A stretch of 64,000 nt of DNA from JBOEGW01 sp050633625. Its GTDB lineage: Bacteria; Pseudomonadota; Alphaproteobacteria; Rhodobacterales; Rhodobacteraceae. The translations under genes were made by a program, and so were the position numbers. Below are positions 24,641 through 33,491 of this stretch, one piece after another; within the stretch, counting starts at the first letter, position 1, and every line of letters begins with the position of its first letter. Location of the stretch: contig JBOEGW010000010.1 in assembly GCA_050633625.1 (NCBI GenBank), positions 62,001-126,000 on the forward strand. Reading direction: 5' to 3'. The notes beneath the pieces are model-generated. The model ran no database searches and was not told the origin of the DNA. It worked only from the letters and a program-made list of their open reading frames with translations.

Positions 24641-25884
24641 TACGAGGTGCTTTCTTTGTGAAAGCCAAACAATCGCTGGGCGATGCGGCGTTTTTGCACC
24701 TCTTCGGAGCCTTCGGTGATTTTATAGCGCCGATGGTGGCGATAAATATGTTCGAAGGGCATGTGCCGGGAATAGCCCATGCCGCCGTGGACTTGCATGG
24801 CGAAATCGGCGGCGCGGCACACGAGATTATTGGCCATATAGTTGCAGATTGAGACTTCATCGGTGATCTGCGCCGGGTCCATTTGGTCCATTTTCCAGGC
24901 AGTGCGGAAGATATAGTTGCGGATCATTTCGCATTCGGCGTGTAGCTCTGCGAGGGGGAACTGGATCGCTTGTCGGGTGGCGAGTGGTTCTCCGAAGGGG
25001 GCGCGTTGTTTGGCATATTTGACCGACTCCGCGATGCAATAGCGCGCCGCCCCCGCCGAAGCTGCGGCTTGGCGAATGCGGTTTTCGTGGATGAACATCA
25101 GCGCGATCATCAGGCCTTCGCCTTCTTTGTGCAAAATGGCGCTGTCCGGCACGCGCACATTCACGAGGTCCACATCGGCGTGGTCCGTGGGCATGTTGAA
25201 GGTCCATTTATTGCCGACAATTGTGTGTCCCGGCGTATCTGTTGGCACCACGAAGGCGGTGATCCCGCGCGCTTCGCCGTCCTTGCCGGAGGTGCGGGCG
25301 AACACCAGATTGGAATGCGCGCGGCCGACTTGGCTGTTCCAGCGTTTTTGTCCGTTGATGATCCAATCCTCGCCGTCACGCACGGCGTGGGTTTCCATCC
25401 ATGTGGCGTCGGAGCCGTGGCCCGGCTCTGTGAGGGCAAAACTGAGGTGTTTGGTGCCTGTGATATTGCCCTCGATAAACTCCTTTTGCGCCTCTGTGCC
25501 GTATTTCGCCAGCGCGGGGAGGATCGGGAAATTCCCGACAACTGAGTTTTCGTCTTGGAGGTCGTTGTGTAGGCCAATTCCGCGCGCGGAGAGATGTTCG
25601 CGGATGGCGGCGTTCATGAGGTTGCCTGCCGCTTGTCCACCGCAGCTTTCGGGCAAGCAGAGACGCAAGAAGCCGGCGGCATCCGCGCGGCGTTCCATCT
25701 CGCTCAGGAGCGCGCGCCACGCTGGGGCCGGGGCACCGTCGTTTTCCCAATCTGTGCGGAAATACTCGCGGCGGTGGTCGAAAAACTGCGAATTTTCGTT
25801 TTCGAGGGGCTTGATTTCGGCGTCGATAAAACTGTCGATTTCGGCAATCTTGTCCAGCACCGCCTGTGGCAGATCAAAGTTCAT
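24640..25884 (-). CDS. Acyl-CoA dehydrogenase partnered with the kinase (ACAD11/LvaC-like)
   Basis: A 414-residue acyl-CoA dehydrogenase, longer at the N-terminus than standard enzymes (IAEIDSFIDAEIKPLENENS), as in the ACAD10/11 and LvaC group. FAD/substrate motifs are FALTEPGHGSDATWMETHAV, GQKRWNSQVGRAHSNLVFAR, the variant KWTFNMPTDHADVDLVNVRV, and QVHGGMGYSRHMPFEHIYRH with ITEGSEEVQKRRIAQ. It lies 48 bp downstream of the ligase gene and touches the kinase gene. It may turn a phosphorylated 4-hydroxyacyl-CoA into an enoyl-CoA rather than do a plain dehydrogenation (inference). Confidence 0.88.
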   Translation of the reverse strand: MNFDLPQAVLDKIAEIDSFIDAEIKPLENENSQFFDHRREYFRTDWENDGAPAPAWRALLSEMERRADAAGFLRLCLPESCGGQAAGNLMNAAIREHLSARGIGLHNDLQDENSVVGNFPILPALAKYGTEAQKEFIEGNITGTKHLSFALTEPGHGSDATWMETHAVRDGEDWIINGQKRWNSQVGRAHSNLVFARTSGKDGEARGITAFVVPTDTPGHTIVGNKWTFNMPTDHADVDLVNVRVPDSAILHKEGEGLMIALMFIHENRIRQAAASAGAARYCIAESVKYAKQRAPFGEPLATRQAIQFPLAELHAECEMIRNYIFRTAWKMDQMDPAQITDEVSICNYMANNLVCRAADFAMQVHGGMGYSRHMPFEHIYRHHRRYKITEGSEEVQKRRIAQRLFGFHKESTS

Positions 25885-25932
25885 AGCGCTCTCCGCTGTT
25901 TGGCCCCGCGCGTGAGAAGCGCGGGGGGAGGA

Positions 25933-27570
25933 TCAAGACGCGTGTTTGGCGGCCTGATCTTTGAGGACGAATTTTTGTATCTTGCCGGAGGCTGTGCGCG
26001 GCATGACGTCGATCACCTCGACGGCCTCAGGCCAGTATTGTTTGGCCGCTCCGCTTTGCTCCATCCAGGCTGTCAGATCGTCCATGGTGAACTCCTTGCC
26101 GTCATTGACGACGATAAAGGCGCAGCCCCGCTCGCCCATCCGCGCATCCGGGTAGCCAACAATCGCTGCATCCGAAAGACGCGGGTGACGGTAGAGGATG
26201 CTCTCGATCTCAAACACAGGGACGTTTTCGCCACCGCGAATAATGATGTCCTTGGAACGCCCGTCGATGCGGATGTAGCCTTCGGGGTCCATGAAGGCGA
26301 GATCGCCTGTGTCAAACCAGCCATCAGCGCCGCGCCCACAAAGGCCCGGCTTTTTGTAATAGCCCAAGAACTGTTGCGAGCCGCGAAAGTAAAGCCGTCC
26401 GGTTTGCCCTTGAGGCAGGGGGGTCAGGTCTTCATCGGCAATCAACAGCTCGACGCCATCGACGGCGCGACCATCGGTGGACGCGGACTTCTCGGCGGCG
26501 CGATCCGGCTCGGTAAGCGTGCCGGCCAAAGCCTCTGTCATGCCCCAAAGGGAGGACACATTGATCCCCAGAAGATCGCGCGACCGCTCGACAATGATCG
26601 GCGGGATTTGCGCGCCACCACATAGGAAGGTGCGCAGCTTCGGGGCGGCTTCGCCTTCTTCGACCTTGCGGCAAATATCGGCCAGGAAGGGCGTGGCGGC
26701 GGCCATATGCGTGATGCCTTCGCGGCGCATAAGCGGAACGGCGTGGTCCGGGCTCCACACATCCATCATGACCATGGTGCTGCCATAGTAGAGGGATTGA
26801 TACATGACAGCCGCATAGCCCGTCATGTGACCAAAGGGGGTTGAGCCGATATGAACATCTTCGGTGCCCAGACCGAAACGATCCCCAAGCGCCTTACAAC
26901 AGGCGATCAGGGTGTTTTGACTATGCATCACGCCTTTTGGCTCGCCCGTGGTGCCGGAAGTATACATCAAGACGCTCATTTCGCCGGGATCAGCGGCGGT
27001 GTTTTGCGCGGGCGTAATCGGGGCGGCGCTCGATGAGTTGATCAGTGTGTCATAGGAATTAGCACCGTTGCCGCCGACCACGATCACATGCTCAAGGTCA
27101 GGCAATTCGGGGCGCAAGCCCTCCAACATCGTCTCGAAGTCGTGCCCACGGAAGGTCTTGGGGATCAAGATCGCTTTGGTCTTTGCGAAGCTGCACATGA
27201 ACCGCAGTTCGCGTTCGCGGAAGATATGCATGAGGGGGTTGGGCACAGCGCCGATACGGTTGAGCGCATAGGCGGCGACCACAAATTCGCTCCAGTTGGG
27301 AAGCATGATCGCGACAACATCGCCCGGGCCAATGCCCATCGCAGAAAACGCCCCTGCTGCGCGCGAGACCGCCTCGCCAAGTTCGCGAAAGGTCAAGCTG
27401 GAAACGGGCGCGTCATAGCCCGCTTCGAGCTGATAGGAGATGATTGCTTTTTTGTCGGGAGACTGTGCGATGGCGCGGTCAAGAAGATCGTCGGAGGTGA
27501 GATCTGGCCACCATCCCTCTTTCCGCATTTGTGCGCGATGCGCCGCAAGGTCAAAATCTGTTTTTGCCAT
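25933..27570 (-). CDS. AMP-dependent acyl-CoA synthetase (cyclohexanecarboxylate-CoA ligase AliA-like)
   Basis: A 545-residue class I adenylate-forming enzyme that activates a carboxylic acid with ATP and CoA. It has the P-loop YTSGTTGEPKGVMHS, the A5-type SLWGMTEA, GWFDTGDLAFMDPEGYIRID, then GRSKDIIIRGGENV and the catalytic Lys in TASGKIQKF. The N-terminus (HRAQMRKEGWW, FRERELRFMCSFAKTKAILI) is like that of the cyclohexanecarboxylate-CoA ligase group. It opens the 27570-to-22109 operon and has a 14-bp dyad 57 bp upstream. The substrate may be alicyclic or a 4-oxo/4-hydroxy acid. Confidence 0.87.
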   Translation of the reverse strand: MAKTDFDLAAHRAQMRKEGWWPDLTSDDLLDRAIAQSPDKKAIISYQLEAGYDAPVSSLTFRELGEAVSRAAGAFSAMGIGPGDVVAIMLPNWSEFVVAAYALNRIGAVPNPLMHIFRERELRFMCSFAKTKAILIPKTFRGHDFETMLEGLRPELPDLEHVIVVGGNGANSYDTLINSSSAAPITPAQNTAADPGEMSVLMYTSGTTGEPKGVMHSQNTLIACCKALGDRFGLGTEDVHIGSTPFGHMTGYAAVMYQSLYYGSTMVMMDVWSPDHAVPLMRREGITHMAAATPFLADICRKVEEGEAAPKLRTFLCGGAQIPPIIVERSRDLLGINVSSLWGMTEALAGTLTEPDRAAEKSASTDGRAVDGVELLIADEDLTPLPQGQTGRLYFRGSQQFLGYYKKPGLCGRGADGWFDTGDLAFMDPEGYIRIDGRSKDIIIRGGENVPVFEIESILYRHPRLSDAAIVGYPDARMGERGCAFIVVNDGKEFTMDDLTAWMEQSGAAKQYWPEAVEVIDVMPRTASGKIQKFVLKDQAAKHAS

Positions 27571-27627
27571 GTTGGTCCCTCCCTTTGCGACCCTTTGGAT
27601 CGGTGCCCACTTATGCGCAGGCGTAAG

Positions 27628-27641
27628 ATAATCTAGATTAC
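27628..27641. promoter_or_regulatory. 14-bp island operator upstream of the AliA-like ligase operon
   Basis: ATAATCTAGATTAC fits the GTA-N2-CTAG-N2-TAC dyad at 9 of 10 positions. Its centre lies in the perfect palindrome TAATCTAGATTA (27629-27640). It lies 57 bp upstream of the ligase start codon at 27570, in the 99-bp gap behind the preceding SDR gene. Confidence 0.7.
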
Positions 27642-27669
27642 TATTATCGTGCCATGTTTTTTGATTTCG

Positions 27670-28458
27670 TCAATAGGTGAAGCGCCCCGCAGGGTGTGTT
27701 GCTGAAATTCCGCCGTCGACAGGCAGCAGTTGGCCGTCCACATAGGCGGCATCGTCGGAGGCAAGGAACGCCACGGCACCCGCCATATCTTCGACTCGTC
27801 CGGGCCGTTGCAGTGGGGTGAGTTTGCCAAGGCGGTCTTCTTTGCCAGCGGAGCGCGCCCAATCAAACATCGGTTGCGTCAGTCCGGTTTCGGTCAGGCC
27901 GGGCAAGATCGCGTTGACCCTTGTGCCGGTGCCCGCAAAGGCGCAGGCGGCGGTCATTGTCAGGTGGTTGACCCCGGCTTTGGCCGCGCCGTAGGCTTCG
28001 GTGCCGCCGCGGGCGCGCAACGAGCCTGTTGAGGAATTCAGGATGATCGAGCCGCCGCCATGGGCCGCCATATAGCCGCCCGCCAGTTTGCAGGCGATAA
28101 AGGCGGTGATGACGTTGTCACGAAACATGCCTTCCCAGGTCTCTGGGGTTTGGTCCAAGAAAGGGGTGACGCTGTCGGTGTTGCCTGCATTTGCAAAGAA
28201 GATGTCCAGCCCGCCATAAGCGGCAATGCAGGCGGTCAGCGCGCTTTGCATTTGCGGCTCATTGGCGGCATCGGCAACGAAGGTCTTCGCCTCGCCGCCA
28301 GCGGCCAAGATGGCGTTTTGGGTGTCTGTGAGCGTGGCCTCAGTGCGGCCTATCAGAAAGAGCCGCGCCCCTTCGCTTGCCAAGCGTATCGCGCTTGCGC
28401 GGCCAATGCCGCTACCGGCACCGGTGACGATGGCGCTGCGCCGATCGAGTCGTCCCAT
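27670..28458 (-). CDS. Short-chain dehydrogenase/reductase
   Basis: A 262-residue SDR with SAIVTGAGSGIGRASAIRLA, FFANAGNTDSV (FANAG in place of NNAG), catalytic Ser in ILNSSTGSLRARGG, YGAAKAGVNHLTM and the C-terminal AAYVDGQLLPVDGGISATH. A strong GGGAGGAG precedes the ATG. It is a single-gene unit facing the VOC/ligase operon across a 110-bp promoter region that holds two dyads. It probably acts on a hydroxyacyl-CoA of the island pathway. Confidence 0.87.
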   Translation of the reverse strand: MGRLDRRSAIVTGAGSGIGRASAIRLASEGARLFLIGRTEATLTDTQNAILAAGGEAKTFVADAANEPQMQSALTACIAAYGGLDIFFANAGNTDSVTPFLDQTPETWEGMFRDNVITAFIACKLAGGYMAAHGGGSIILNSSTGSLRARGGTEAYGAAKAGVNHLTMTAACAFAGTGTRVNAILPGLTETGLTQPMFDWARSAGKEDRLGKLTPLQRPGRVEDMAGAVAFLASDDAAYVDGQLLPVDGGISATHPAGRFTY

Positions 28459-28501
28459 CCGCTCCTCCCAAAGTGGCTTGCAGACTCATGTTGCACGATA
28501 A

Positions 28502-28530
28502 GTACGGTTATGTAAAGTACGCTAGCAATC
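28502..28530. promoter_or_regulatory. Tandem 14-bp island operators in a divergent promoter
   Basis: GTACGCTAGCAATC (28517-28530) matches 8 of 10 positions of the dyad. A weaker copy, GTACGGTTATGTAA (28502-28515; 6 of 10), lies 15 bp upstream in register. They sit between the divergent SDR (28458) and VOC (28569) genes. Confidence 0.62.
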
Positions 28531-28568
28531 TATATGAGATTGCCCAACGCGACCCAAGGGAGGCGATC

Positions 28569-28979
28569 ATGGCAAACAAACTGGATCATATCGGCATTTT
28601 TGTTGAGGATTTGCCTGCGGCGATCAGGTTTTATCGAGATATTCTGGGCACGGGTGAGCCGATTGTGCGCCGCGTGCCGGAATTGGGGCTGACGCTTGCG
28701 TTCTTTGTGGACCAGGGGGGCGAGATCATTGAACTTGTTTCTACGAGCGAGCGCAGTGAGCTGCGGCAGGGCGACGTTGTGGTCGCTTTGGAGGTCGAGG
28801 ATTTGGATGCGGAGATCGCGCGACTGGCGGCGCTGGGGCATCGGGTGCATGACCAGCCGCCCACTGAGGCTTTGCCGCTACGCCGGGGGTGGATGACGAA
28901 ATCGGATGGCTTGAATACGATAATTGAGCTTTGTCCCAAGGGTGAAGTTCGGCGGTTTGTGGAGGGGCAGGCGTCATAG
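28569..28979 (+). CDS. VOC-family protein (methylmalonyl-CoA epimerase-like)
   Basis: A 136-residue single VOC (glyoxalase fold) protein. It begins ANKLDHIGIFVEDLPAAIRF (metal His at DHIG) and has VDQGGEIIELVST and a C-terminal TIIELCPKG that supplies a metal Glu. The pattern is that of methylmalonyl-CoA epimerase-like members. The start at 28569 follows GGGAGG; the frame from 28473 lies partly over the promoter. It is 20 bp upstream of a CoA ligase gene, so an acyl-CoA epimerase or isomerase role is reasonable. Confidence 0.82.
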   Translation: MANKLDHIGIFVEDLPAAIRFYRDILGTGEPIVRRVPELGLTLAFFVDQGGEIIELVSTSERSELRQGDVVVALEVEDLDAEIARLAALGHRVHDQPPTEALPLRRGWMTKSDGLNTIIELCPKGEVRRFVEGQAS

Positions 28980-28999
28980 CGCTGCGCAGGGAGGAAAAT

Positions 29000-30640
29000 A
29001 TGGAACCTTTATTGGGACATTCAATGATGCGGCCGCTGTTGCTGTCGCTCATCAACGAACATGGCGCTGTGTCGAACGGCGGGTGTGAGGTTGTGTGGCG
29101 CGATTTGGATGGGCGCATAAAACGCGCGACATTTGCTGAGGTGAATGCGCGGACCAAGCGGCTTGCGAATGCGCTCACCCAGCGGGGGCTGGGGCTTGGA
29201 AGCCGGGCGACAACGCTGGCGTGGAACACCCAACGCCACCTTGAATTGTTTTATGGGATTACCGGGATTGGCGCGGCGATCCACACGACCAATCCGCGTT
29301 TGGCCACGGATCAGATGACATTCGTGATCAATGATGGCGGCGGCGAAATCCTGTTTTTTGATGCGGATTTATTGCCGCGTGTTGAGGAGATGGCGGGCGA
29401 TCTCAAGGGGATCAAACATTTTGTCGTTCTGGCGGAGCCGGGTGCGATGCCTGCGAGCGAAACCTTGGAGTTGGAGTGCTATGAGGACTGGCTCACTGCG
29501 CAATCGCCCGCGTTTGATTGGCCAGAGTTTGATGAGCGAACAGCGGCGACGATTTGCTACACCTCCGGGACGACGGGCCTGCCAAAGGGCGTGGTCTATG
29601 CGCATCGTGATGCGTTTTTGCAAACCTTGACCCTGTGTTCCGTGGCCTGGTTGCCGGTGCCCAAACGCAATCCTTTGGTGATGATGCCCTTGGCGCCGAT
29701 GTTCCATTCTTCGGCGTGGAACTATCCGTTTGGCGCGTTTTATGCGGGGGCCAGTCTTGTGCTCTCGGGGCGGGATATGTCGGCGCCAAGTGTGCTTGAG
29801 TTGGTGAAAGGGGAGCGCGTGACGAACATGGCCACGGCCTCGTCGATCATGTTGGGATTGCTGGATTATGTGGAAGCGCAAGGCACAGATTTTGGCGCGC
29901 TTGAAACCTTGATTACAGCGGCAACGGGGATGCCTGCGCCGGTGATTGAGCGACTGGAAACTGTGTATGGGATCGAGACTGCGCATAACTGGGGTATGAC
30001 CGAAATCATGTTTGGCTCGTCTGGGAAACTGTCCGGGCCGGAGGCGGCGCTGCCGGTGGCGGAGCAGATGGCCTATAAGGCGAGCGATGGCCGCCAAACG
30101 CCGGGCATGACGTTTCGGCTGGTCAATGATGCTGGCGAACCGGTGCCCCATGACGGAGAAACGGCGGGGCATTTGCGGGTCAAGGCGCTCTGGGCGGCGA
30201 AATCCTATCTCAACAAGGGCGAAGGCTCGGCGGTGGATGAGGAAGGTTGGTTGATCACCGGTGACATCGCGACGATCAGCCCGAAAGGCTACATGAAGAT
30301 CGTGGATCGAGCAAAAGACCTCATCAAGTCAGGGGGCGAATGGATTCCGTCGATTGACCTGGAAAATGCAGCGATGAGCCACCCGGATGTGGCGATGGCG
30401 GCGGCGATTGCGGTGGATCATGCCAAGTGGCAAGAGCGCCCTTTGCTGGTGGTCTTGCGCCACCCGGATGGGACGGTCGATCAGGAGGAGCTTCTGGGCC
30501 ATATGCGCGGCAAGATGGCGTCTTGGTGGGTGCCGGATGCTGTGGTGTTTGTCGATGCCTTTGACGTTAATGCGAATGGCAAAATCCTCAAAACGGTCCT
30601 GCGCGACAAGTATCGTGCGCATCTCACATTTCAGGGATAG
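29000..30640 (+). CDS. AMP-dependent fatty-acid-type CoA ligase
   Basis: A 546-residue acyl-CoA synthetase of the medium/long-chain type. The P-loop is CYTSGTTGLPKGVVYAHRD; others are MPLAPMFHSSAWNYPFGAF, NWGMTEIMFGSSGKL, GWLITGDIATISPKGYMKIV, DRAKDLIKSGGEWI and the C-terminal Lys in NANGKILKTVLRD. GGGAGG lies before the start. It follows the VOC gene in one operon and converges on the ligase at 30700-32262. It activates an aliphatic or arylaliphatic acid; the exact one is unknown. Confidence 0.9.
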   Translation: MEPLLGHSMMRPLLLSLINEHGAVSNGGCEVVWRDLDGRIKRATFAEVNARTKRLANALTQRGLGLGSRATTLAWNTQRHLELFYGITGIGAAIHTTNPRLATDQMTFVINDGGGEILFFDADLLPRVEEMAGDLKGIKHFVVLAEPGAMPASETLELECYEDWLTAQSPAFDWPEFDERTAATICYTSGTTGLPKGVVYAHRDAFLQTLTLCSVAWLPVPKRNPLVMMPLAPMFHSSAWNYPFGAFYAGASLVLSGRDMSAPSVLELVKGERVTNMATASSIMLGLLDYVEAQGTDFGALETLITAATGMPAPVIERLETVYGIETAHNWGMTEIMFGSSGKLSGPEAALPVAEQMAYKASDGRQTPGMTFRLVNDAGEPVPHDGETAGHLRVKALWAAKSYLNKGEGSAVDEEGWLITGDIATISPKGYMKIVDRAKDLIKSGGEWIPSIDLENAAMSHPDVAMAAAIAVDHAKWQERPLLVVLRHPDGTVDQEELLGHMRGKMASWWVPDAVVFVDAFDVNANGKILKTVLRDKYRAHLTFQG

Positions 30641-30699
30641 CGCGCGGGCAAGAGAGGGTTGCGCGCCGCAGGCTGGCCCAAAGAGGCGGCGAAAGGCGG

Positions 30700-32262
30700 C
30701 TAGCCAATTTTCTTGTCATGCCCGGCCCAAAACGGATCACGCAGCTGGTTTTTCTGGATTTTGCCTGCGGGGCCTACGGGCAGGGGATCGCTTTGAAAGC
30801 TGATACTCTTGGGGCATTTGTACCCTCCAATCAAACCCCGGCAATGGGCGATCAGGTCGGCTTCCGTGACGCTGGACTTTGCTGCGCGCGGCACGACGAC
30901 GGCGTGGACAGCCTCGCCCCAGTCTTGGGACGGGATGCCGATCACGGCGGCTTGCATCACCGCGGGATGGCTGTAAAGCGCGCGTTCAACCTCGATGGAA
31001 TACACGTTCTCGCCGCCGGTCACGATCATGTCTTTGACGCGATCCGCGACATAGAGATAGCCTTCCTCATCCATGCGCCCGGCATCCCCCGAATGCATCC
31101 ACCCCCCGGCGAGCGCCTCGGCGCTGGCCTCGGGTTTTCCGAGGTATCCAGACATGATGTACTCTGACCGGATGAGGATTTCGCCAGTTTCGCCACGCGG
31201 CACCTCGATGCCGGTTTCGGGGTCGGTAATGCGGATTTCGACGCCCGGTGCGGGCTGACCACAGGTGGTGATCCGTTGCGCGTTTGGCCCCTCAAAAACA
31301 TGGTCGCGCCAGCGCAACATCGTCGCAAAGCCGCCCGTCTCCGTCATGCCGTAAATCTGATAAAACCGCCAAGTCGGCAGTTTTTGTGCAGCTTCTTCCA
31401 TCAGCTCACGCGGGATGGGCGAGCCACCATACACCAGCGTACGCAGAGAGGTGAGATCGTATTTGGGGAAGTCAGGGTGGTTGAGCATCAGGGTAATCAT
31501 GGTCGGCACCATCACAGCATTTGTGACCCGATGGGTTGAGATGGCCGCCATCATGGACACAGCTTCAAACTTGGGCAGGATGACATGGGTGCCGCCCGTC
31601 AAAGTGATGTAGAGTGCGGCATTGGCGGCGGAGAAATGGAAGAACCCGCCGACATAGGCAAAGGAGAGGTCTTCGGTGTCTGGCAGCATGGCGAGATAGG
31701 CGAGTGAAGCTTGACAAAGGGCGTGATGGGAGAAGGTGACGCCCTTGGGATCCCCGGTGGTGCCGCCGGTATAGAAGACGGCATAGGTATCTGCGCCGGT
31801 GCGGCCGAATTCGGGGCCTTGGGGCGTGTCGTTGATCAAGGCTTCATAGGACAACATGTCGTCCGGGGTTTCGCCTTCTCCTATATATATCATGGCTTTG
31901 AGCGGAAAGTCAGCGGCGAGCAGGCGCGCCTGATCGACGAAATCTGTCCCGACAAACAGAACCTCGGCCTGACAATCTGCGAGGGCATAGGCGTTCTCGG
32001 TGGCGGACCAGCGCACGTTCATTGGCGCGAAACATCCGCCAGCGTATGGAATTGCGAAAAACAGTTCCAGGTATCTGTCGGAGTTCATTGACAACACCGC
32101 CGCGAAGGCCCCCGGTGTGAGGCCCAGTTTGGCCAGCGCCGTGCCCATGCGCTGCACGCGCGCGCTCACCTCATGCCATGTGCGCGCCCGGTCTTCATAG
32201 ACGGTTGCGGTGCCGAAAGGATTGGCGATTTCGGCCTGTCGGAGCATCTGGGTGATCTGCAT
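30700..32262 (-). CDS. AMP-dependent acyl-CoA synthetase
   Basis: A 520-residue class I ligase with FYTGGTTGDPKGVTFSH (Gly for the usual Ser in the P-loop), FYQIYGMTETGGFATML, GWMHSGDAGRMDEEGYLYVA, DRVKDMIVTGGENVYSIEVE and PAGKIQKNQLRDPFW. The start is placed at 32262 with GAGGAG about 10 nt upstream; the GTG at 32280 lies in the ribosome-binding site. It is a single-gene unit sharing a divergent promoter and one dyad with the racemase operon. Confidence 0.9.
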   Translation of the reverse strand: MQITQMLRQAEIANPFGTATVYEDRARTWHEVSARVQRMGTALAKLGLTPGAFAAVLSMNSDRYLELFFAIPYAGGCFAPMNVRWSATENAYALADCQAEVLFVGTDFVDQARLLAADFPLKAMIYIGEGETPDDMLSYEALINDTPQGPEFGRTGADTYAVFYTGGTTGDPKGVTFSHHALCQASLAYLAMLPDTEDLSFAYVGGFFHFSAANAALYITLTGGTHVILPKFEAVSMMAAISTHRVTNAVMVPTMITLMLNHPDFPKYDLTSLRTLVYGGSPIPRELMEEAAQKLPTWRFYQIYGMTETGGFATMLRWRDHVFEGPNAQRITTCGQPAPGVEIRITDPETGIEVPRGETGEILIRSEYIMSGYLGKPEASAEALAGGWMHSGDAGRMDEEGYLYVADRVKDMIVTGGENVYSIEVERALYSHPAVMQAAVIGIPSQDWGEAVHAVVVPRAAKSSVTEADLIAHCRGLIGGYKCPKSISFQSDPLPVGPAGKIQKNQLRDPFWAGHDKKIG

Positions 32263-32343
32263 TTTGGCTGTTCTCCTCACAATTGCCGGAGGTCTGCCAT
32301 GACGCCTTGTCAGCGGGGCTGAAATCCGGTTAGGTTGAGTATA

Positions 32344-32357
32344 GTAAACTAGCGAAC
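32344..32357. promoter_or_regulatory. 14-bp island operator in the ligase/racemase divergent promoter
   Basis: GTAAACTAGCGAAC matches the dyad GTA-N2-CTAG-N2-TAC at 9 of 10 positions. It lies 24 bp before the racemase start at 32382 and 81 bp from the ligase start at 32262. Confidence 0.7.
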
Positions 32358-32381
32358 AACTAATTGATCAAGAGGGAAACA

Positions 32382-33491
32382 ATGTCCGGACCCCTGAGCG
32401 ATGTTAAGATTATTGAATTCGCAGCCCAAGGCCCGGCCCCTTTTGCCGGGTCACTTCTGGCGGATTTTGGTGCGGATGTTGTGGTGATTGACAGGCCCGC
32501 CGCGCAGGGCTGGCAGCCCGATACGCCGCGCGGTTTTGACTTTTATATGCGCAACAAACGATCAATTGGATTGGACCTGAAATCCGCTGAGGGACAGGCC
32601 GAGGCGCAGGCGCTGATTGCGAAAGCGGATGTTGTGATTGAGGGGTATCGCCCCGGCGTTATTGAGCGGCTTGGCTTCGCGCCGGAGCGCTGTTTTGACA
32701 CCAATCCGGCGCTGGTTTTTGCGCGAATGACCGGGTGGGGCCAAGAGGGTCCGCTTGCGCAAGAAGCCGGGCATGACATCAACTATTTAGCGCTCACCGG
32801 CGCGCTTGCTGCGATTGGTACGGAAGGGGCGCCACCGCCACCGCCTCTCAATCTTGTGGCGGATTTGGGTGGCGGGGCGATGTTCTTGGTGATGGGGATT
32901 TTGATGGCGCTTCACGAGGCCCGCCGGAGTGGGCAGGGGCAGGTTGTGGACTGTGCGATGATCGACGGGGTGGCGCAACTCATGTCGGCATTTCAGGCGT
33001 TTCGCCAGCAAGGCACATGGTCGGACAAACGGCAGGACAATATCGTTGATGGGGGCGCGCCGCAGTTTGCCACCTATGAAACGGCGGACGGAAAATACGT
33101 GGCGATCGGGGCAATTGAGCCGAAATTTTGGAGCAATCTTTTGGCGGTGTTGGAGCTTGATGAGGCGAGGATTCCTAGCCGAGATGACCGGGCCAATTGG
33201 CCTGTGTTGCGAGCGGAGCTTTCGCGGTGTTTCGCGCAGAAAACCCGCGCAGAGTGGCGCGCGCTGATGGCCGGGAAGGACACTTGTTTTGCGCCTGTTT
33301 TGACGATGGATGAGGCGTGGGACGATCCGCAGATGGTGGCGCGCGGCACCTTTGAGGAGATGGGCGGGCTGCGCTATCCGGCACCGGCCCCGCGCTTGTC
33401 ACGCACCCCCGGGCGGCACAGCAATCCGGCGCCGGAGCCGGGGGCAAATGATGCGGATGTGCGCGGCGATTGGTTGGGAGGAAACCAATGA
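32382..33491 (+). CDS. CaiB/BaiF family protein, alpha-methylacyl-CoA racemase-like
   Basis: A 369-residue class III CoA-transferase-fold enzyme. It has LLADFGADVVVIDRP, MRNKRSIGLDLKS, FARMTGWGQEGPL and, diagnostic for alpha-methylacyl-CoA racemase, AGHDINYLALTG (His131) with LNLVADLGGG (Asp161), matching the catalytic His/Asp pair of the mycobacterial racemase MCR. It would interconvert (2R)- and (2S)-methylacyl-CoAs so that a dehydrogenase can act. Start at 32382 follows AGAGGGAA. The stop overlaps the next acyl-CoA dehydrogenase start by 4 bp, which fits this order of reactions. Confidence 0.87.
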   Translation: MSGPLSDVKIIEFAAQGPAPFAGSLLADFGADVVVIDRPAAQGWQPDTPRGFDFYMRNKRSIGLDLKSAEGQAEAQALIAKADVVIEGYRPGVIERLGFAPERCFDTNPALVFARMTGWGQEGPLAQEAGHDINYLALTGALAAIGTEGAPPPPPLNLVADLGGGAMFLVMGILMALHEARRSGQGQVVDCAMIDGVAQLMSAFQAFRQQGTWSDKRQDNIVDGGAPQFATYETADGKYVAIGAIEPKFWSNLLAVLELDEARIPSRDDRANWPVLRAELSRCFAQKTRAEWRALMAGKDTCFAPVLTMDEAWDDPQMVARGTFEEMGGLRYPAPAPRLSRTPGRHSNPAPEPGANDADVRGDWLGGNQ

